Source: Citrobacter sp. (lineage in GTDB: Bacteria > Pseudomonadota > Gammaproteobacteria > Enterobacterales > Enterobacteriaceae). From it: a stretch of 42,392 bases of DNA. This document shows, one piece after another, positions 35,767-42,392 of this stretch (its first letter is position 1; each line of letters begins with the position of its first letter). The stretch covers positions 1 to 42,392 of the forward strand of contig DXKH01000085.1 in the NCBI GenBank assembly GCA_019415335.1, given 5' to 3'. The position numbers and the translations under genes are program-made. The notes below the pieces were generated by a model. The model was not told where the DNA came from. It made no database searches and was given only the letters and a program-made list of their open reading frames with translations.

Positions 35767-36669
35767 CTACGATCCTCTCACCGGCGCCGCTTTGCGTAAG
35801 CGAAAACCAAACACGTTGATGTACAGACCCGCCATAATCAGCACTGCGCCAAACAGCTGTAACGCGCTCAGCGTTTCGTCGAGCAGCAGCGCCGCGCTGG
35901 CCAGACCCACCACGGGCACCAGCAGGGAAAGCGGCGCGACGCGCCACGTTTCATAGCGACCGAGCAGCGTGCCCCAGATCCCGTAACCGACAATCGTGGC
36001 GACAAAGGCCAGATAGACCAGCGATAAGATCGTAGTCAGATCGATAGCAATCAGGCTGTGTACGATTTGTGTCGCGCCATCGAGGAACAACGACGCCGCA
36101 AAGAACGGCAGTATCGGGATCAGCGCGCTCCAGACCACCAGCGACATCACCGGTGGGCGCGAAGCATGCCCCATTATTTTTTTGTTGAAGATATTGCCGC
36201 AGGCCCAGCTAAAGGCCGCCGCCAGCGTCAGCATAAAGCCGAGCAAGCCAACATGCTGTCCGTTGAGACTGCCTTCAATCAGCACCAGCACACCAAAGAT
36301 GGCGAGCGCAATTCCGGCAATTTGTTTGCCCTGCAAACGTTCGCCAAAGGCAAATGCGCCCAGCACGATGGTGAAAAAGGCCTGCGCCTGCAATACCAGT
36401 GATGCCAGTCCTGCCGGCATGCCAAATTTGATCGCGCAAAACAGAAAGGCAAACTGACCGAAGCTGATCGTCAGACCGTAACCGAGCAGCAGGGAAAGCG
36501 GAATACGCGGACGCGCAACAAAAAATATCGCCGGAAACGCCACCAGTAAAAAGCGTAACCCCGCCAGCATCAGCGGTGGCATTGCATGCAGCCCCACCTT
36601 AATGACGACAAAATTCAGCCCCCAAACCACCACCACCAGTAATGCCAACAGCCCGTCTTTGCGCGTCAT
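35767..36669 (-). CDS. eamA: O-acetylserine/cysteine exporter EamA
   Basis: DMT-family exporter, 300 residues, ten hydrophobic helices in two EamA repeats (about 5-135 and 145-290; FWVV-type start GLNFVVIKVGLHAMPPLMLAGLRF). E. coli EamA (YdeD) exports cysteine-pathway metabolites. The second repeat has WACGNIFNKKIMGHASRPPVMSLVVW. Faces marB convergently and is divergent from ydeE. Orthology is clear by sequence and order. Confidence 0.95.
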   Translation of the reverse strand: MTRKDGLLALLVVVVWGLNFVVIKVGLHAMPPLMLAGLRFLLVAFPAIFFVARPRIPLSLLLGYGLTISFGQFAFLFCAIKFGMPAGLASLVLQAQAFFTIVLGAFAFGERLQGKQIAGIALAIFGVLVLIEGSLNGQHVGLLGFMLTLAAAFSWACGNIFNKKIMGHASRPPVMSLVVWSALIPILPFFAASLFLDGATQIVHSLIAIDLTTILSLVYLAFVATIVGYGIWGTLLGRYETWRVAPLSLLVPVVGLASAALLLDETLSALQLFGAVLIMAGLYINVFGFRLRKAAPVRGS

Positions 36670-36865
36670 ACCACTGCTCCGCGAAGTTTAAATTTTTGTA
36701 AACAAGTTAAAGTAACGGAAATTAGTAACACGCAACAGATCATTAATTCTGGTAGGGATAGCAGTGCACAATAGAACAATTTATCCGCTATACATCACAC
36801 TTTTGCCGTGTTATTTCTTTACATATCTAAAACAAAAATAACGAAACGCACTGTCGGGCAGAGAA

Positions 36866-38053
36866 ATGAACAAAACGCTGAGACGATCCACCCTCGCTTT
36901 ACTCGCCTCCTCCCTGTTACTGACGATCGGTCGTGGCGCAACGCTGCCCTTCATGACCATTTATCTGAGTCGCCAGTACGACCTGAGCGTGGATCTGATC
37001 GGCTATGCCATGACCATTGCGTTGACCATCGGCGTGGTCTTTAGCCTTGGCTTTGGCATCCTGGCGGACAAATTCGACAAGAAGCGCTACATGCTGCTGG
37101 CGATTTCCGCCTTTGCCTTTGGCTTTATTGCTATTCCGCTGGTTGATAGCGTGATGCTGGTGGTGCTGCTTTTTGCCCTGATCAACTGTGCTTATTCGGT
37201 GTTTGCTACCGTGCTAAAGGCCTGGTTTGCCGACCATCTCTCGCCCGGCGCGAAGGCAAAAATCTTCTCGCTCAACTATACGGTACTGAATATCGGCTGG
37301 ACCGTTGGCCCGCCGCTCGGCACGCTGCTGGTGATGCAGAGCATCAACTTACCCTTCTGGCTCGCCGCCTTCTGCTCCGCCTTTCCACTGGTGTTTATCC
37401 AGTTGCTGGTCAAGCGTTCTGCCACCGCCGTTAATAGCGAAAATAGTGTCGCGTGGTCGCCAGCGGTACTGCTGCACGATAAAGCGCTGTTCTGGTTTAC
37501 GTTGTCAGCGTTTCTGGCCTCGTTTGTGTCCGGGGCGTTTGCGTCCTGCCTCTCTCAGTACGTTATGGTCGTTGCCGATGGCAATTTCGCCGAGAAAGTG
37601 GTGGCGGTGGTGTTGCCCGTCAACGCCGCGGTGGTTGTCAGCTTGCAGTATGCCGTGGGGCGCAGGCTGACGCCCGGAAACATTCGTCCGCTGATGGCCT
37701 TTGGTACGGTCTGTTTTGTCATTGGCCTCGGCGGCTTCATGATCTCCGGCAACAGCCTTTTGCTGTGGGGCGTATCCGCCGCGATCTTTACTCTTGGCGA
37801 AGTGATCTACGCGCCGGGTGAATACATGCTAATTGATAACATCGCCCCTGCGGGCATGAAGGCCAGCTATTTCTCAGCGCAATCGCTCGGCTGGCTGGGA
37901 GCGGCAGTTAACCCACTGGCCAGCGGCGTCATTCTGACCTCATTCCCCGCCTGGACGCTGTTTGTCGTCCTGATGGTGGCGATTATTGCGGCATGGGCGC
38001 TGATGCTTAAAGGTATGCGTGCCCGGCCCTGGGGCCAGCCGGCGCTGTGCTGA
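36866..38053 (+). CDS. ydeE: MFS transporter YdeE
   Basis: Major facilitator superfamily exporter, 395 residues, twelve helices. E. coli YdeE is linked to dipeptide efflux. MFS motif A is visible as GFGILADKFDKKRYMLLAISAF. The C-terminal half has VVLPVNAAVVVSLQYAVGRRL and ALMLKGMRARPWGQPALC, matching E. coli. Divergent from eamA with 196 bases between, and convergent with urtE across a hairpin. Confidence 0.95.
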   Translation: MNKTLRRSTLALLASSLLLTIGRGATLPFMTIYLSRQYDLSVDLIGYAMTIALTIGVVFSLGFGILADKFDKKRYMLLAISAFAFGFIAIPLVDSVMLVVLLFALINCAYSVFATVLKAWFADHLSPGAKAKIFSLNYTVLNIGWTVGPPLGTLLVMQSINLPFWLAAFCSAFPLVFIQLLVKRSATAVNSENSVAWSPAVLLHDKALFWFTLSAFLASFVSGAFASCLSQYVMVVADGNFAEKVVAVVLPVNAAVVVSLQYAVGRRLTPGNIRPLMAFGTVCFVIGLGGFMISGNSLLLWGVSAAIFTLGEVIYAPGEYMLIDNIAPAGMKASYFSAQSLGWLGAAVNPLASGVILTSFPAWTLFVVLMVAIIAAWALMLKGMRARPWGQPALC

Positions 38054-38061
38054 TCCGATGT

Positions 38062-38086
38062 CGTGCAGGCGCAGGCCTGCACGTTT
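38062..38086. terminator. Bidirectional terminator between ydeE and urtE
   Basis: CGTGCAGGC (38062-38070) pairs with GCCTGCACG (38075-38083), followed by TTTGTC on the plus strand. It lies between convergent stops. Confidence 0.65.
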
Positions 38087-38087
38087 G

Positions 38088-38786
38088 TCAGATAGCCACT
38101 AAGCCGCGTACCCCTTCCGACTCCATATCTTCGCCACGTCCACGTTGAATAATGCTGCCGCGCGACATCAGCAAATAGTGGTCCGCCAGTTCCGCCGCAA
38201 AGTCGTAGAATTGTTCAACCAGCAGAATCGCCATATCACCACGACGGGCGAGTTGGTTGATGACCTGACCGATCTCTTTGATAACTGACGGCTGAATGCC
38301 CTCCGTCGGCTCATCGAGGATCAACAACTGCGGGCGACTCGCCAGTGCGCGACCAATCGCCAGTTGCTGCTGCTGACCACCGGAGAGATCGCCGCCGCGT
38401 CGCTGTTTCATCTCTTTCAGTACCGGAAACAGCGTGTAAATCTCTTCCGGAACCATTCGGGCTTCGCGCGACGGAAAGCGCGACAGTCCCAGCAGCAGGT
38501 TTTCTTCGACCGTCAGTCGCGGGAAAATTTCGCGGCCCTGCGGCACATACGCGATACCCGCCTGTACCCGCTGATGCGGCTTACGATGGGTGATGTTCTT
38601 CTCCTGCCAGTTCACCGTTCCGCTGCGCGCCGGTATCAGCCCCATCAGACATTTCAGCAAGGTGGTTTTACCCACGCCGTTACGCCCCAGCAGACAGGTC
38701 ACTTCGCCTGGCCGGGCGTCAAAAGTGACGCCGCGCAGAATGTGGCTGCCACCGTAGTATTGATTCAGTTCATTCACCTGCAGCAT
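38088..38786 (-). CDS. urtE: Urea ABC transporter ATP-binding protein UrtE
   Basis: LivF-like ATPase of the urea importer, 232 residues from the ATG at 38786; AAGGAG lies eight bases upstream, and the longer frame begins at a GTG inside that region. Walker A is GRNGVGKTT, signature DLSGGQQQQLAIGRAL, Walker B LLILDEPTEGIQPS and the H-loop LLVEQFYDFA. The IQPS after DEPTEG is characteristic of UrtE as against LivF. Last gene of the operon seen here. Confidence 0.93.
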   Translation of the reverse strand: MLQVNELNQYYGGSHILRGVTFDARPGEVTCLLGRNGVGKTTLLKCLMGLIPARSGTVNWQEKNITHRKPHQRVQAGIAYVPQGREIFPRLTVEENLLLGLSRFPSREARMVPEEIYTLFPVLKEMKQRRGGDLSGGQQQQLAIGRALASRPQLLILDEPTEGIQPSVIKEIGQVINQLARRGDMAILLVEQFYDFAAELADHYLLMSRGSIIQRGRGEDMESEGVRGLVAI

Positions 38787-38798
38787 CTTCTGCACTCC

Positions 38799-39596
38799 TT
38801 AGCGCCCAAGATAGACATCAATCACCTGCTCATTGTCCTGCACCTCGCGCAGACTGCCCTCCGCCAGCACTCGCCCCTGGTGAAGTACCGTGACGTGATC
38901 GGCAATGGTTTCTACAAAACCCATATCATGTTCCACCACCATCAGCGAATGTTTGCCCGCCAGCGTGCGGAACAACTCGGCGGTATATTCCGTTTCTGCA
39001 TCGGTCATGCCGGCAGCGGGTTCATCCAGCAACAACAAATGCGGCTCCTGCACCAGCAGCATGCCGATCTCGAGAAACTGCTTCTGACCGTGTGACAACA
39101 TCCCGGCACGACGCCCTCTTTCTGCCCGCAGGCGCAGTAAGCCAAGCATCTCATCGATGCGGTCGCGCTGTTCGCTGTTTAACCTTGCGCGCAGTGACGC
39201 CCACACTGATTTATCGTTCTTCATCGCCAGTTCAAGGTTTTCTTCCACCGTCAGGGCTTCGAACACCGTCGGTTTTTGAAACTTGCGGCCAATGCCCTGC
39301 CGGGCAATGACGATCGGGTCCAGCGTGGTCAGATCGGTTGACTGGTCATACAGCGCCTTACCGCTTTGCGGACGTGTCTTCCCGGTAATCACATCCATCA
39401 GCGTGGTTTTCCCCGCGCCGTTAGGGCCAATGACGCAGCGCAGTTCGCCGACGCCAATATTCAACGTGAGATCGGTTAACGCCTTAAAACCATCAAAACT
39501 GACGTTGATGTTTTCCAGTTGCAGCACCGGGTCCGTCTGCTGGCGATAGCGGTCACCTGGAACCTGGCGGGTAAAAAGGCCTTCATCCGGCTGCAT
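38799..39596 (-). CDS. urtD: Urea ABC transporter ATP-binding protein UrtD
   Basis: LivG-like ATPase, 265 residues, with an N-terminal extension of about 25 residues. Walker A is GPNGAGKTT (57-65), the signature is MLSHGQKQFLEIG (LSHGQ, usual for UrtD), Walker B HLLLLDEPAAGMTDAE, and the H-loop MVVEHDMGFV. The ATG overlaps the urtC stop by one base (TAATG), with GGAG seven bases before. It lies 12 bases before the urtE start. Confidence 0.93.
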   Translation of the reverse strand: MQPDEGLFTRQVPGDRYRQQTDPVLQLENINVSFDGFKALTDLTLNIGVGELRCVIGPNGAGKTTLMDVITGKTRPQSGKALYDQSTDLTTLDPIVIARQGIGRKFQKPTVFEALTVEENLELAMKNDKSVWASLRARLNSEQRDRIDEMLGLLRLRAERGRRAGMLSHGQKQFLEIGMLLVQEPHLLLLDEPAAGMTDAETEYTAELFRTLAGKHSLMVVEHDMGFVETIADHVTVLHQGRVLAEGSLREVQDNEQVIDVYLGR

Positions 39597-40669
39597 TATT
39601 TGTCTCCTTTGCGGAACAGACCAATCACACCGCGCGGTAAAAACAGCGTGACGCCAATGAAGATCAGCCCTAAAAACAGCTGCCAGTATTCCGGCATGAT
39701 GACGGTGAAGAGGCTTTTGGCACCATTCACCACCACCGCGCCAATGACCGGGCCGATCAGCGAGCCACGCCCGCCGAGCGCCACCCAGATGGCAGCTTCG
39801 ATAGAGTTAGTGGGCGACATTTCGCTGGGGTTAATGATCCCGACCTGCGGCACATACAACGCCCCTGCCAGCCCGCACAACACGGCAGAAAGCGTCCAGA
39901 CCAGCAGTTTGAAACCTTTCGGGTCATAGCCGCAAAACATCAGCCGGTTTTCCGCGTCTCGCACGGCGGTGAGGATCCGACCAAACTTACTGCGCGCCAG
40001 CGCAAACCCCAGCCACAGCGCCAGAACCAGCAACAACAGCGTCGCCAGAAATAGCCCAATACGCGTGGTGGTGGCCGTGATCGGCAGTCCGAGCAGCGTG
40101 GTAAAACCGGTAAACCCGTTGTTGCCGCCAAAGCCGGTCTCATTACGAAAGAACAGCAGCATACCGGCGAAGGTCAACGCCTGGGTCATGATTGAAAAAT
40201 AGACGCCTTTAATCTTCGAACGGAAAGCAAAGTAGCCAAAGATCAGCGCCAGTCCGCCAGGCACCAGTACCACCAGCGCCATCGCCCACGCAAAATGCTG
40301 GGTTCCCCACCAGAACCAGGGCAACTCGCTCCAGGAGAGAAAGGACATAAACGCCGGTAACCCTTCGCCGGAGGCCTGGCGCATCAGATACATTCCCATC
40401 GCATAGCCGCCAAGCGCGAAGAAAAGCCCGTGTCCCAGTGACAGCATTCCGGCATAACCCCAGACCAGATCCAATGCGACCGCCACCACCGCGTAGCAGA
40501 GAATTTTCCCGGCAAGCGTCAACGTCCACACGGAAATCGCCAGCGGATGATCGGCGGGCAGCAAAGCGAGAAATGGCAGGATCATCAGCGTCAACAGGAG
40601 AATCCCCGCCAGCGCCCGACTGACGCGCGGCGCTTTACGCGCCAGTGTTAAAGTCATTGGCATCGTCAT
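39596..40669 (-). CDS. urtC: Urea ABC transporter permease UrtC
   Basis: LivM-like permease, 357 residues, with eight to ten membrane helices. Family segments are LCYAVVAVALDLVWGYAGMLSLGHGLFFALGGYAMGMYLM, FRSKIKGVYFSIMTQALTFAGMLLFFRNETGFGGNNGFTGF (UrtC GGNNGFTGF) and LVWTLSAVLCGLAGALYVPQVGIINPSEM with VWVALGGRGSL-type end. The start overlaps the urtB stop (ATGA). Partner of UrtB in the membrane complex. Confidence 0.93.
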   Translation of the reverse strand: MTMPMTLTLARKAPRVSRALAGILLLTLMILPFLALLPADHPLAISVWTLTLAGKILCYAVVAVALDLVWGYAGMLSLGHGLFFALGGYAMGMYLMRQASGEGLPAFMSFLSWSELPWFWWGTQHFAWAMALVVLVPGGLALIFGYFAFRSKIKGVYFSIMTQALTFAGMLLFFRNETGFGGNNGFTGFTTLLGLPITATTTRIGLFLATLLLLVLALWLGFALARSKFGRILTAVRDAENRLMFCGYDPKGFKLLVWTLSAVLCGLAGALYVPQVGIINPSEMSPTNSIEAAIWVALGGRGSLIGPVIGAVVVNGAKSLFTVIMPEYWQLFLGLIFIGVTLFLPRGVIGLFRKGDK

Positions 40670-42243
40670 GACTCGGTAACCCTCCCTTTCAGAGCAAACA
40701 GTCCCTGGGGTCGTTTCTGGATAAACAGAATGATCAACACCAGAATGACAATCTTCCCGAGTACCGCTCCCATCTGCGGTTCGAGGATTTTGTTGAATAC
40801 GCCCAGACCAAACGCTGCCGCCACGCTGCCGGCAAGTTGACCGACCCCGCCCAGTACCACCACCAGGAAGGAATCAATGATATAGCCCTGGCCCAATTCC
40901 GGGCCGACGTTTCCCAGTTGCGACAGGGCGACGCCACCGAGTCCGGCAATGCCTGAACCCAGTCCGAAGGCCAGCATATCCACGCGCCCGGTAGGAACGC
41001 CGCAGCAGGCCGCCATACTGCGGTTCTGGGTCACGGCGCGTACCCGCATGCCCAGTCGTGTTTTATTCAACAGCAGCCAGGTGAAGAACAGCACCAGCAG
41101 CGCAAAACCCAGCACCACAATGCGGTTCCACGGCAATACCAGGCTGGCGTAGACCTGTACACCTCCGGAAAGCCACGCCGGATTCGCCACTTCCAGGTTT
41201 TGTGCCCCGAAGATCATCCGCACGAGCTGGATCAGCATCAGGCTGATGCCCCACGTCGCCAGCAGCGTTTCCAGTGGACGTCCGTAAAGATGGCGGATCA
41301 CCCCGCGTTCCAGAATCATTCCCGCGCTGGCGGTAAACAAAAAGGCAACCGGCAAGGCGACCAGCGGATAAAAGGCCAGCCACTGTGGCATAAACTGCGC
41401 CATCGCCTGTTGCACCATCCACGTACAGTAGGCCCCAAGCATCAACATTTCGCCGTGGGCCATGTTGATCACCCCCAACAGGCCGTAGGTGATCGCCAGA
41501 CCGAGCGCCGCCAGCAATAGCACCGATCCCAGCGATAACCCCATAAACGCCTGCCCGAGCAGATCGCCAATCGCCATCCGCTGCTGAATGCGCGCCAGGC
41601 TATCACTCGCCGCCGTCCGCACGCTGGCATCCGGTTCATGCGCTTTGTCAGTAAACGGTAGCAGGCGTGCCTGCATTTCCGGATCGCTGGAGTCGCCCAA
41701 CAGTATGAGCGCCTGACGGCGAACTTCTGCCGACGGACTGGTCAGTTGCAGGTTAGCCAGAACACGGGTCAGACGTGTTTTCACCTCCACATCGGTTTCC
41801 TGCGCCAGTCGCTGTTGAATAAAGGGCAGCATGGCTGGCTGTGCATCGCGCTGTAGCGTACGGGTTGCCGCCAGCCTTTGCGTGACACTGTCACTGACAA
41901 GTTGATGTGTCGCCAGCGCGCTTGCAACAAGAATGCGTAGTCGATTGGTCAAACGCAGCGGTGTTAATGCGCCGGTTGGGCTGCTTGCACTCCCCAGAGC
42001 AACAACCTGCTCTCCCTCACGGGTGAAAGCCTGCTTCGTGCTGTCGGTGAGCAGCGCCTCCCGGCTCAGTGCGGCCAGCAACGGCAGACGCTGGGGTTCG
42101 GGTGCTACCGACCACTGTTCGAGCAGTTGCGCCTGGCCGGTACGGCTGGCGGCGACAAACGCGTCGGCATCGCTGGCCTGAACGAACCATGGCAGAAGCC
42201 CGAACGCCAGCAGCAAACCGCGAATAAAGCCCATGGCTTTCAT
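40666..42243 (-). CDS. urtB: Urea ABC transporter permease UrtB with N-terminal helical extension
   Basis: LivH-like permease, 525 residues. A signal-like N-terminus (about 1-23, ending FVQASDADA) precedes a periplasmic helical domain of about 200 residues with HEAT-like helix pairs (QRLAATRTLQRDAQPAMLPFIQQRL, DVEVKTRLTRVLANLQL). The permease core follows (about 235-520: LAITYGLLGVINMAHGEMLMLGAY, TQNRSMAACCGVPTGRVDMLAFGLGSGIAGLGGVAL, FLVVVLGGVGQLAGSVAAAFGLG). The N-terminal extension is usual for proteobacterial UrtB. The ATG at 42243 has GGAG nine bases upstream. Its own substrate-binding partner UrtA is expected outside the window. Confidence 0.93.
   Translation of the reverse strand: MKAMGFIRGLLLAFGLLPWFVQASDADAFVAASRTGQAQLLEQWSVAPEPQRLPLLAALSREALLTDSTKQAFTREGEQVVALGSASSPTGALTPLRLTNRLRILVASALATHQLVSDSVTQRLAATRTLQRDAQPAMLPFIQQRLAQETDVEVKTRLTRVLANLQLTSPSAEVRRQALILLGDSSDPEMQARLLPFTDKAHEPDASVRTAASDSLARIQQRMAIGDLLGQAFMGLSLGSVLLLAALGLAITYGLLGVINMAHGEMLMLGAYCTWMVQQAMAQFMPQWLAFYPLVALPVAFLFTASAGMILERGVIRHLYGRPLETLLATWGISLMLIQLVRMIFGAQNLEVANPAWLSGGVQVYASLVLPWNRIVVLGFALLVLFFTWLLLNKTRLGMRVRAVTQNRSMAACCGVPTGRVDMLAFGLGSGIAGLGGVALSQLGNVGPELGQGYIIDSFLVVVLGGVGQLAGSVAAAFGLGVFNKILEPQMGAVLGKIVILVLIILFIQKRPQGLFALKGRVTES
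41882..41894. promoter_or_regulatory. matS site (MatP binding) within urtB
   Basis: GTGACACTGTCAC is an exact match to GTGACRNYGTCAC, inside urtB coding sequence. In-gene matS are tolerated in E. coli. Confidence 0.8.
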
Positions 42244-42263
42244 GTCGAGATCTCCAGAAATCC

Positions 42264-42278
42264 CCCTCCACTGGAGGG
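42264..42278. promoter_or_regulatory. Hairpin in the urtB leader
   Basis: CCCTCCA-C-TGGAGGG is a perfect 7-bp inverted repeat about 20 bases before urtB. It lies between the REP pair and the gene and could lower readthrough from urtA or shield the message. Confidence 0.45.
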
Positions 42279-42310
42279 ATAAGAACGTTGATAAACCTTG
42301 CGACGCTTTC

Positions 42311-42392
42311 GCTGGATGACGACTTACGCTTTATCCAGCCTATATCTGCTTACTCCTGCCCGGTGTAGGCCCGATAAGCTTGCGCCATCGGG
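42311..42392. repeat. BIME: two REP/PU elements upstream of urtB (right one cut by window end)
   Basis: GCTGGATGACGAC..GCTTTATCCAGCCTATA (42311-42344) and GTGTAGGCCCGATAAGC..GCGCCATCGGG (42364-42392) are REP-type elements in opposite orientation with imperfect palindromes and the TAGGCC and GCC(G/T)GAT motifs. A BIME of this kind typically stabilises the 3' end of the preceding message, here presumably urtA. Confidence 0.72.

Overview
The window reads as chromosome from an enterobacterium close to Escherichia, Salmonella and Citrobacter. Citrobacter is my best guess, an inference from protein resemblance and gene mix. Gene order from dosCP/digH through tam, yneE, uxaB, dgcF, yneG, glsB, sad, ptrR, sotB, marC, marRAB, eamA and ydeE matches the terminus side of the E. 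coli map. Direct sequence marks confirm the replication terminus: a dif-like XerCD site (15989-16016), three exact matS (MatP) sites at 6580, 23007 and 41882, and a Tus-binding Ter-like site (23080-23102) between yneE and uxaB, where I recall E. coli TerC lying.

Layout. 1-5.8 kb: a minus-strand operon for D-Ala-D-Ala uptake and hydrolysis (rpiR-type regulator, ddpX, ddpA, ddpB, ddpC, ddpD; ddpD runs off the left edge). 6.2-8.6 kb: an HdeB-like periplasmic acid chaperone and a Cache-domain chemoreceptor. 8.7-12.5 kb: the oxygen-sensing c-di-GMP pair dosC-dosP. 13-15.5 kb: a DUF2235 hydrolase facing the lipoprotein glycosidase digH. 15.5-16.2 kb: a gene-poor interval holding dif. 16.2-17.4 kb: a VOC-fold protein and tam.

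17.5-21.9 kb is an accessory block between dif and Ter. It holds an unassigned 631-residue protein with glycosyltransferase-like glycine motifs, an IS110-type transposase tail, a DUF7916-like phosphonomutase-fold protein, a truncated PTS EIIB remnant and a divergent GntR/UTRA regulator with a candidate operator. It looks like a decayed sugar-PTS locus beside an acquired gene.

22-38 kb is mostly conserved core: yneE, uxaB, a GNAT acetyltransferase, dgcF, yneG, glsB, a divergent chemoreceptor placed between glsB and sad, ptrR, sotB, marC, the marRAB regulon with both MarR operators and the promoter, eamA and ydeE. 38-42.4 kb is a minus-strand urea-type ABC transporter operon (urtB-C-D-E). The sequence upstream of urtB carries a hairpin and a pair of REP elements; urtA is presumably just outside the right edge.

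How it works together: the ddp and urt operons scavenge nitrogen and peptide, dosC, dosP and dgcF adjust c-di-GMP, glsB, hdeB, sad and marRAB handle acid, nitrogen and drug stress, and the non-coding signals organise the chromosome terminus. No rRNA, tRNA, CRISPR array or intact insertion sequence was seen.
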